The notes under the pieces are model-generated. The model worked only from the letters and a program-made list of their open reading frames with translations, had not been told where the DNA came from and did no database searches. Below are positions 58,496 through 64,000 of a stretch of 64,000 nucleotides of DNA, in pieces (the stretch's first letter is position 1; the number at the start of each line of letters is the position of its first letter). The position numbers and the translations under genes are program-made. The stretch is from Nitrososphaeria archaeon (GTDB lineage: Archaea; Thermoproteota; Nitrososphaeria; Nitrososphaerales; JAAOZN01): the NCBI GenBank assembly GCA_029775855.1, contig JARVJZ010000005.1, positions 62,001 to 126,000 of the forward strand, in the 5' to 3' direction.

Positions 58496-59392
58496 GTGCC
58501 GTGTTTGATTGGGCAGACGCTGATTGCATTGAGAGAAGGGTTTGAAGCAGCTCTAATCACATCGATAATAATAGCATACCTTACCAGACTGAATCGAAAG
58601 GACTTGACAAAGCAAGTCTGGATAGGAGCCTATTTATCCCTAGCTTTAAGCGTATTGCTTGGCGCAGCCATCTGGTTCACATACGGAGCCATACCTAAGA
58701 GCACACAAGTTCTATTTGAAGGAGTAGCGGCTTGGATAGCAGTTATTGTTCTCACGTCGATGATATACTGGATGGCTTCAAAAGGTAGGAGGCTAAAGGA
58801 AGAAATCGAGCATAAGATAAACCAAATTATGCATAAAGAAGTTGTAGCAACATTTGGTAGCGGCTCCTCAACCTACCTTATCCGCACCTCAACACTAGCA
58901 TTTGCGGCTCTTAGCTTTGTTGTGGTGTTCAGAGAAGGCTTGGAGACCGTTCTCTTCCTTACACCATTCTTACTAAGTAGCGTATTTGAAACATTAGCCG
59001 GAGCAGCCGCAGGTATTGGCGTAGCATTCCTCTTATCCTACCTAATATTCAAAGTAGGCATGAAGCTAAACCTACGAAGATTTTTTTACTATACAAGCAT
59101 ACTCTTAACATTACTGGCAGCTGGTCTAGCTGGATACGGAACACACGAACTTCTAGAGTACTCCAAATCTGTAGGCTTAGACTTAGGCTGGCTCTCTAAA
59201 AACGCTTACGCATTAAACATACCAGACGATAGCATCCTACACCATAAAGGCGCCATAGGATCTATATTCGCTGTTATGTTCGGCTACACCATTAAGGCGG
59301 AGTGGCTTAGAGTATTTGTACATCTAATCTATTTAGCTGTAACTTTACCCCTTATACTATATGCCTACTCTAATAAGCGAAGCAGCAATTGA
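58496..59392 (+). CDS. FTR1-family iron permease
   Basis: 298 residues, GTG start, with about seven membrane segments. Both REGxE signatures are present: IALREGFEAALITS near residue 12 and VVFREGLETVLFLTPF near 145, the iron-permeation motifs of Ftr1/EfeU. No EfeO/EfeB or multicopper oxidase gene is adjacent. It is divergent from the HTH/ferritin-like gene. The start could be a TTG three codons downstream. Confidence 0.92.
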   Translation: MPCLIGQTLIALREGFEAALITSIIIAYLTRLNRKDLTKQVWIGAYLSLALSVLLGAAIWFTYGAIPKSTQVLFEGVAAWIAVIVLTSMIYWMASKGRRLKEEIEHKINQIMHKEVVATFGSGSSTYLIRTSTLAFAALSFVVVFREGLETVLFLTPFLLSSVFETLAGAAAGIGVAFLLSYLIFKVGMKLNLRRFFYYTSILLTLLAAGLAGYGTHELLEYSKSVGLDLGWLSKNAYALNIPDDSILHHKGAIGSIFAVMFGYTIKAEWLRVFVHLIYLAVTLPLILYAYSNKRSSN

Positions 59393-59427
59393 GCCCTTCT
59401 TTCCATATTCTATATATTAAAGGTAAG

Positions 59428-59438
59428 AAATATTTAAA
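59428..59438 (+). promoter_or_regulatory. TATA-like box before the SufR-like regulator
   Basis: AAATATTTAAA lies about 35-45 bases before the ATG at 59473, giving the regulator its own likely promoter rather than read-through from FTR1 alone. Confidence 0.45.
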
Positions 59439-59472
59439 CCAATGTATCTACAACTAAGAGGCGTGCGATAAT

Positions 59473-60168
59473 ATGAGTGTAGGGGCAGAAGTCTCAAAAG
59501 TTTTGTCTAGCAGCTCAAGGTGGAAGATACTAGAAATACTAGCAAAAGGTCCTAAAGATATTAAGGCTATAGTGAAAGAAACAGGAATACAGCCCACAGC
59601 AGTCAGATATCACATACAATCACTACATCGGCTTGGATTAGTCGAAACCTACGAAGAAAAAGGCACCATCGGCAGACCACGCATATACTATAAACTCTCT
59701 AAAAAGCAAATCTCTGTAGGCTTCCCAGCTAGAAACTACATACTGCTAGCCACACTCCTAATAGAAGCGATAAAGCAGAACTTAGGCACAGAAGAGGCTA
59801 AAAAGTTAATTCATATAGCGGGGGTTAAAAAAGGGAAGGAGCTCGTAGAAGAGCTAACCTCAAAGTATAATATAACGAAGTGGAAACCACATGACTTCAA
59901 ATCAATCTATATTGAGGATTATCTTACTCAAATAGGTGTTCAACCCGAAGTAGTGAAGATGAGCAGCGATAGAATTGTCTTTAGAGAGCATAGCTGCCAA
60001 TTCTTAGAGCTGGCAACAAAGTATCCTGATTTGGTTTGTGATGTCCTTGACACAGCTATACACTCTGGCATAAGTGAAGCATTAAAGGATGTGAAGATAA
60101 CTAAAACCAAATGTATGGGACACGGCGACGAATTCTGCGAATACACAGTATCTTGGAAGAAGAGTTAA
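59473..60168 (+). CDS. Winged-helix regulator with cysteine-bearing sensor domain (SufR-like)
   Basis: 231 residues, ATG start. Residues 8-75 form an ArsR/DeoR-type winged helix (SSSSRWKILEILAKGPKDI, TAVRYHIQSLHRLGLVE, GRPRIYYKL). The C-terminal half ends with FREHSCQFLELATKYPDLVC and KTKCMGHGDEFCEYTV. The cysteine spacing (HxC...C...C-x7-C) resembles SufR-type Fe-S sensors (COG2345) and V4R-like domains. It may sense an Fe-S cluster or iron, in keeping with FTR1 just upstream. The ligand is not proven. Confidence 0.8.
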   Translation: MSVGAEVSKVLSSSSRWKILEILAKGPKDIKAIVKETGIQPTAVRYHIQSLHRLGLVETYEEKGTIGRPRIYYKLSKKQISVGFPARNYILLATLLIEAIKQNLGTEEAKKLIHIAGVKKGKELVEELTSKYNITKWKPHDFKSIYIEDYLTQIGVQPEVVKMSSDRIVFREHSCQFLELATKYPDLVCDVLDTAIHSGISEALKDVKITKTKCMGHGDEFCEYTVSWKKS

Positions 60169-60647
60169 CTTTCTAAAAGCGCGTTGCAGTATCTGCGTAT
60201 GTGTTCAGCTGCTTTACCCTCTTTAATCCATCGTCTTTTCAATAGAAGGGTGGCTTTTACTCGAGCGCCTTTTTTGTTAAGGAGCTTAATCATCTGCTTT
60301 AGGTAACGTCGCTCATCAAATCCACCGTATGTTATAAATAGACCTAGCGTTTTCCCCCTAAGATTTACCTCTTTAAGATACTGGTTTATAGGCGGGCAGC
60401 TTACTGTCCACTTCGGCAGACCCAAGCATACCAAATCGTATTGGCTCGGGTTTGCTTTAGGCGGTTTTATGGGGGTGCGTAACTTTGGGATGAATGATAG
60501 TATAAGCCAGTATAGGTACGGTTGGTGCCTAGTAGGCTGTATCTCTTCTAAATCTACATCCACTTTCTCATTTAAAACTGAAGCTAAGGATTCTGCGACC
60601 TTTCTGGTGTTGCCGGTGTATGAGAAGAAGGTTATAAGAACCTTCAC
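60165..60647 (-). CDS. Flavodoxin-like protein
   Basis: 160 residues, GTG start. The FMN phosphate loop TFFSYTGNTRKVAESLA is at the N-terminus; LVCLGLPKWTVSCPPINQYL and GLFITYGGFDERRYLKQM form the isoalloxazine region. Flavodoxins replace ferredoxin under iron shortage, which suits the adjoining iron genes, though many archaeal members have other roles. It converges on the SufR-like gene with a four-base overlap. Confidence 0.85.
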   Translation of the reverse strand: MKVLITFFSYTGNTRKVAESLASVLNEKVDVDLEEIQPTRHQPYLYWLILSFIPKLRTPIKPPKANPSQYDLVCLGLPKWTVSCPPINQYLKEVNLRGKTLGLFITYGGFDERRYLKQMIKLLNKKGARVKATLLLKRRWIKEGKAAEHIRRYCNALLES

Positions 60648-60696
60648 AACACATATAGGAGTAGAGATGCTTTAAAAAGATGATAAGGAAGAGTGG

Positions 60697-61185
60697 ATGC
60701 GGTTGAGGGTAATCGCTATATCAGACACACACATACAGAGCCTTAACGAGCTGCCTCAGAAGGCGATAGATGTTTTATCGAAAGCAGACATAATCCTACA
60801 CGCTGGAGACTACACTGGTATACAACTTATTCTAGATCTTAAAGAGTTAACTGAATTTAAAGGGGTCTACGGAAACATGGATCCACCGAGTATTAAAGCC
60901 CAACTTAGATCTGTTGAAGTTATCGAAGAAAAAGGGTTTAAAATAGGGCTCACACATCCGAGCGAAGGAGGAAGCCCCTTCGGACTCATAGATAGAGTGA
61001 GTCGACACTTTAAAGATGTTGATGTTGTGGTATATGGTCACAGCCACAAGGCTAGAAAAGATGTCGTTGGAGAGGTGATTTACCTAAATCCAGGCAGTTT
61101 GACTGGAGCCTTCCCCGCTATTCGGAAGACTTGTGCTGAAATTACGGTAGGCGATAAGATCGATGTTAATATCATAGAGCTCTAA
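60697..61185 (+). CDS. YfcE/MJ0936-type phosphodiesterase
   Basis: 162 residues, ATG start. AISDTHIQSL, ILHAGDYTG, VYGNMDPP, IGLTHPSEGG and VVYGHSHKAR are the calcineurin-like metal motifs in order, and LNPGSLTGAFP closes the fold. The compact length matches the MJ0936 phosphodiesterase family. The natural substrate is unknown. It is followed by the UlaG-like gene on the same strand. Confidence 0.9.
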   Translation: MRLRVIAISDTHIQSLNELPQKAIDVLSKADIILHAGDYTGIQLILDLKELTEFKGVYGNMDPPSIKAQLRSVEVIEEKGFKIGLTHPSEGGSPFGLIDRVSRHFKDVDVVVYGHSHKARKDVVGEVIYLNPGSLTGAFPAIRKTCAEITVGDKIDVNIIEL

Positions 61186-61236
61186 AGGGTGCATTAAACT
61201 TAATAGTATGTGTGTATTAATTTCTTGTGAGCTAAT

Positions 61237-61887
61237 ATGTTTGAGTATAGTGGTGTTAAGATATCTTGGTTAGGGCACGACGGCTTTAAGATTAAAAACG
61301 ACGTCACAATATACATAGATCCATTTCAGATCTCAGGCGGAGAGAAGGCGGATATTGTGTTAGTGACTCACGAGCACTTTGATCACCTCAGCCCAGAAGA
61401 CATTAAGAAGGTCTCTACACCAGACACAACGATTGTGGCGCCTAAGATCGCTGAATCTGGGCTTAAGGGTATTAAATGTAAGCAAGTCTTAATAATCAAG
61501 CCGGGCGAGGTTAAGGAGGTTAAAGGTGTTTCTATTCAAGCGGTTCCGGCATATAACATAAACAAGTTTAGGGCTCCTGGTCAAGTCTTCCACCCAAAGG
61601 AAGACGGGAGAGTCGGATATGTGGTAAAGGTGAAGGGTGTAAGCATATACCACGCAGGGGACACAGACGCTATACCAGAGGTAAAAAAGTTGAATGTTGA
61701 CATAGCGCTTCTTCCAGTCAGCGGCACTTATGTTATGACAGCGGATGAAGCTATAGAGTTGGCTAACACTATGAAGCCCAAGCTTGCTATCCCGATGCAC
61801 TACGCAGCCATAGTAGGAAGTGAAGCTGATGCCCAACGATTCAAGAAAGGCGTGGTAGGTAAGGTAGAAATCTTGGAGAAGGAGTAG
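61237..61887 (+). CDS. UlaG-like metallo-beta-lactamase-fold hydrolase (UPF0173)
   Basis: 216 residues, ATG start. The metal motif is VTHEHFDHLSPED near residue 48, with later ligands in YHAGDTDAIPE near 140 and AIPMHYAAI near 190. This is the UPF0173 metal-dependent hydrolase group related to UlaG lactonase. Archaeal substrates are unknown. Confidence 0.9.
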   Translation: MFEYSGVKISWLGHDGFKIKNDVTIYIDPFQISGGEKADIVLVTHEHFDHLSPEDIKKVSTPDTTIVAPKIAESGLKGIKCKQVLIIKPGEVKEVKGVSIQAVPAYNINKFRAPGQVFHPKEDGRVGYVVKVKGVSIYHAGDTDAIPEVKKLNVDIALLPVSGTYVMTADEAIELANTMKPKLAIPMHYAAIVGSEADAQRFKKGVVGKVEILEKE

Positions 61888-61929
61888 GGAAAGAGTTAAT
61901 AGGTTGGTTTCCGAATAGAAACATAGGTC

Positions 61930-62202
61930 TTGTCGGAAGTAGAAAGCGACCCTGACTTCGAGAATATAGTGGGTCAAGAGTTAGTGACTTACGCGCAGCT
62001 AAAGAAGATAAGAGAATACCTCATAGCTAAGCTAGCATACAGAAGCCCACGAGTAAGTAAGAGAATAATACATCATAACAATAAAGCGTATATGCTTACA
62101 ATAAGGCTTGAAGAGGTTAAGCCGAAGATAGAGGTTCCTGAAGGTGTGCCTGAACCTGAGAGTGCAACAACTCAGACAGCCGAAGCTAAGAGCGGTGAAT
62201 AG
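61930..62202 (+). CDS. Hypothetical protein, 90 aa
   Basis: Unrecognised. TTG start, 42 bases behind the UlaG-like gene and probably in its transcript. The core (YAQLKKIREYLIAKLAYRSP, then IIHHNNKAYMLTIRLEE) looks like a small alpha/beta domain. The last 25 residues are Pro/Glu/Thr-rich and probably disordered. No cysteine or metal motif. The coding frame looks real from its charged, balanced composition, but no function can be suggested. Confidence 0.55.
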   Translation: MSEVESDPDFENIVGQELVTYAQLKKIREYLIAKLAYRSPRVSKRIIHHNNKAYMLTIRLEEVKPKIEVPEGVPEPESATTQTAEAKSGE

Positions 62203-62215
62203 CAGATACCCACAT

Positions 62216-62392
62216 CTAACTATTTTTTGAGGTTTCTAAGGCTTCTACCTCAAATTCGAATGCGCCACTCTGTCTAGATAGGAGACCTAGAGCTTCGATG
62301 AGCATATTTCCAAGGTATACCTTATCAACCCAAGTGAACTTTGGCTTAAACTTTATCTTAAATTCAAACTCTTGTTGCGGCAACCTGTTCAA
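62216..62392 (-). CDS. Small unannotated ORF downstream of GINS, 58 aa
   Basis: Not in the ORF track. From a TTG at 62392 the frame encodes 58 residues, including FEFKIKFKPKFTWVDKVYLG and a helix-like MLIEALGLLSRQSGAFEF, ending at a TAG. The alternation of strand-like and helix-like text and low stop density suggest a real small protein. It lies 48 bases behind the GINS gene on the same strand and converges on the 90-aa hypothetical. I do not recognise it; chance ORF remains possible. Confidence 0.5.
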   Translation of the reverse strand: MNRLPQQEFEFKIKFKPKFTWVDKVYLGNMLIEALGLLSRQSGAFEFEVEALETSKNS

Positions 62393-62439
62393 CCACTACA
62401 CTATCTTTACACTTATATAAAAGGCAGATGTTTCAACAC

Positions 62440-62994
62440 CTATTCATTTAACAAAATTTCTATAGCAACCCCTTGACTTATAAGTGGCTTAGCGTTTTCG
62501 AGCGGTATAGTAGCTACATCTTCAGGCTGAAATGGACCATACTTCTGTAAGTCCACACCTATTATAGCATCAAATGGTTTTAGGAAGCGTAGTGTGACTA
62601 GTTTTTTTATGCTGCGTTCCTGTATGCTTGTAAGTAGGGAGACTTGTCCGTTCTTTAGGGCGTTTTCGATCTTATTTATTCGCTGCTTCACCGACGCTTC
62701 GGCTTCAAGTATGTATCTCTCTTCGGCTAGGAGGTTTGCTTCTTGAAGTTTTAGACCATTTTTTGCTTTGGTTAACCTAAGTTGCAACAGATTTAATGTG
62801 ATCTTTAATATGAGTTCCTTTTCTCTTGCCTTTAGATGTGTGAGCAAAGTTTCTGTGAAATGGTCTGTGTTTCGCGCATTCTTTAGAAATAGAGCAACGG
62901 ATCTGTAAAGGTCTTGCGGTATGCTTCTAAGCTCTTTATCTACCATCTCCTCTTCAAGCAGCTTACCGAGTAGGTTAAGGTTCATTTCGGTCAA
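62440..62994 (-). CDS. GINS complex subunit (Gins51/Gins15 type)
   Basis: 184 residues, TTG start. The N-terminal 125 residues are helical (GINS A domain). The C-terminal B domain has TLRFLKPFDAIIGVDLQKYGPFQPEDVATIPLENA. The A-then-B order fits Gins51 (Sld5/Psf1-like) rather than Gins23. It activates the MCM helicase at forks. It sits four bases behind the primase small-subunit gene, the conserved archaeal pairing. Confidence 0.88.
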   Translation of the reverse strand: MTEMNLNLLGKLLEEEMVDKELRSIPQDLYRSVALFLKNARNTDHFTETLLTHLKAREKELILKITLNLLQLRLTKAKNGLKLQEANLLAEERYILEAEASVKQRINKIENALKNGQVSLLTSIQERSIKKLVTLRFLKPFDAIIGVDLQKYGPFQPEDVATIPLENAKPLISQGVAIEILLNE

Positions 62995-62998
62995 CGCC

Positions 62999-64000
62999 CT
63001 ACACCATCTTTGCTAAGCCTTGCCCCAGTAGGTATACTGCTGCTGCAAGTGGTAGTTTAACTTTCTGCGCTTCTTTGAATTTATAGTTCTGGTCTAGCAT
63101 GGTGAAGTGAAGAGCGTGTGTGATTTCCACTTCAACCTTTTCTTCACCGAAGGCTACTGCGTCAACGAAAGGATTGAATTCATCTAAAGAGTAGACCCTC
63201 TTCTTTATTAAACCTGTTTCTCCGTGTAGTGTGCCGGGAAGCCTGAGTATTCTATGTACATCTGTTGTGACATTTGTATCTATTGTTGCACCCATTTGTC
63301 TTGCGCATTCCTCTAGAACTTTCTTGAAGCCGCTGTATCTGGTTTTTGTGTAGAGTTCTATAATATTCTTCTTCGGGTCTTCTTTGCCCTTGTTCGCAAA
63401 GTATTCTGCGATTCTGCCCCTCCAGCCGCCTTCGTCTATGCGAGGTAGTCTGCTTATAAGTTCGTCTGCTGTCGCTCTTTTGGAGATTCCTATGAACTCT
63501 GGTATAAGCCCTCTACCACATACATAGTCTGCGAGCTCCATCCTACCCATTTGATCTAGGTTTTCATAGGCTGTGTCTTCTAGTATTATGTGATAACCTT
63601 TGCTTCCAGAAAAGTAGACTTTGATCTGCTTTTTTGTGAAACCTAGGTCACTTATCAGAATCTCTATTAGCTTGTTTGCTTCGTGTTTCGCGCCGTTTAA
63701 GCAGTTTCGACAGACCATATTTAGCTGTGTGAAAGATGTGCTGCCGCAGATGCATCTTTTGGGTTTGTTTCCCCGACCTTGTCTACCACATTTGCTGCAT
63801 GACCATATGTCGTGTTCTTTTTTGCATTCTAGGTTTAGGTCGTCACAGTCGATGTCGAAGGCGATGTCTGCGCCTTTCCATCCTTTTTCTTGCATCGGCA
63901 GGGTTGGCTCATAGTAGTATGCGATTGAGTAGTAGAAGGCTCTTGGAGCCTCTTTTACCAGCTGAGCCTTTAGCTCGCCTTCGTTTTTGTATGATAGATG
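62999..64000 (-). CDS. priS: DNA primase small subunit PriS, 5' truncated by window edge
   Basis: The frame continues past base 63895 to the window end without a stop, encoding APRAFYYSIAYYYEPTLP before the ORF-track Met, so the start is outside. The catalytic motif is IAFDIDCDDLN with the metal-binding aspartates. A zinc knuckle follows (WSCSKCGRQ...CICGSTSF...MVCRNC). YFSGSKGYHIIL and HRILRLPGTLHGETGL are the other primase motifs. With PriL it makes primers at replication forks. Confidence 0.95.
   Translation of the reverse strand, partial: HLSYKNEGELKAQLVKEAPRAFYYSIAYYYEPTLPMQEKGWKGADIAFDIDCDDLNLECKKEHDIWSCSKCGRQGRGNKPKRCICGSTSFTQLNMVCRNCLNGAKHEANKLIEILISDLGFTKKQIKVYFSGSKGYHIILEDTAYENLDQMGRMELADYVCGRGLIPEFIGISKRATADELISRLPRIDEGGWRGRIAEYFANKGKEDPKKNIIELYTKTRYSGFKKVLEECARQMGATIDTNVTTDVHRILRLPGTLHGETGLIKKRVYSLDEFNPFVDAVAFGEEKVEVEITHALHFTMLDQNYKFKEAQKVKLPLAAAVYLLGQGLAKMV

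Noticed and set aside
61489-61977. Minus-strand ORF of 162 residues
   Set aside because: Antisense to the UlaG-like hydrolase, whose metal motifs are intact; the shadow protein is rich in Tyr/Leu/Cys and looks random.
1-64000. CRISPR array, insertion sequence or prophage
   Set aside because: No regularly spaced direct repeats, transposase, integrase or cas-like proteins were seen; genes are tightly packed housekeeping types throughout.

Overview
The window is a densely packed chromosomal segment of an archaeon. The evidence is archaeal and eukaryote-like ribosomal proteins (eS4, eS3A, eL15, eL19, eL32), KEOPS subunits, an archaeal-type SAM synthetase, isopentenyl phosphate kinase, GINS and a small-subunit primase, RNase P protein Rpp29, and a tRNA with a bulge-helix-bulge intron. 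Gene content (PorDABC, FTR1, PAC2 proteins, a tRNA intron inside the anticodon stem, very frequent TTG/GTG starts) fits a TACK-group lineage, perhaps near Aigarchaeota/Thaumarchaeota. That placement is inference. I saw no CRISPR array, insertion sequence, prophage or rRNA gene.

Layout: 1-1.5 kb holds a truncated ICC-like phosphoesterase and a DUF364 protein. 1.5-6.2 kb is a complete branched-chain-amide type ABC transporter (livK-H-M-G-F) whose binding protein has a prepilin-like N-terminus. 6.2-9.3 kb carries a UPF0104 membrane protein and bacterial-type leuCD. 9.4-9.5 kb is an intron-containing elongator tRNA-Met. 9.5-12.1 kb has a PAC2 protein, an unknown, an Hjc-like nuclease, a nitrilase-family amidase and a glyoxalase-fold protein. 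12.4-15.3 kb is porDABC, followed by an aminotransferase, a geranylgeranyl reductase, Pth2, TruD, eL15, a 2-hydroxyacid dehydrogenase and a YchF-type GTPase.

22-29 kb is an information-processing run on the minus strand (unknown, Kae1, Bud32, ITPase, uS15, RecJ-like DHH protein, Pcc1, SerS, eS3A), which brings together three of the four core KEOPS subunits. 29.5-38.9 kb is a ribosomal superoperon from uL22 to SecY, including uS14, which the ORF track missed. 39-42.8 kb is an NAD operon (AIR-synthase-like protein, nadC, nadX, nadA). 42.8-47.9 kb has Rio2, MetK, an Lsm protein, a CBS protein, a zinc alcohol dehydrogenase and an LsrF-like aldolase. 48-52.3 kb is the isoprenoid block uS2, Memo, mevalonate kinase, isopentenyl phosphate kinase and type II IDI.

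52.4-57.6 kb holds a small metallopeptidase, dodecin, a di-iron ferritin-like protein, a DUF255 thioredoxin protein and a 4-alpha-glucanotransferase. 57.7-60.6 kb looks like an iron-homeostasis island: a helix-turn-helix/ferritin-like fusion regulator divergent from an FTR1 iron permease across a palindromic intergenic region, then a cysteine-rich SufR-like regulator and a flavodoxin. The end has a YfcE phosphodiesterase, a UlaG-like hydrolase, two small unknowns, and the GINS and primase small-subunit genes. The primase runs off the window.

The best candidates for something new are the HTH/ferritin-like regulator with its operator next to FTR1, the tRNA-Met stem intron, and two perfect inverted repeats in the leuC and nadA promoter regions.
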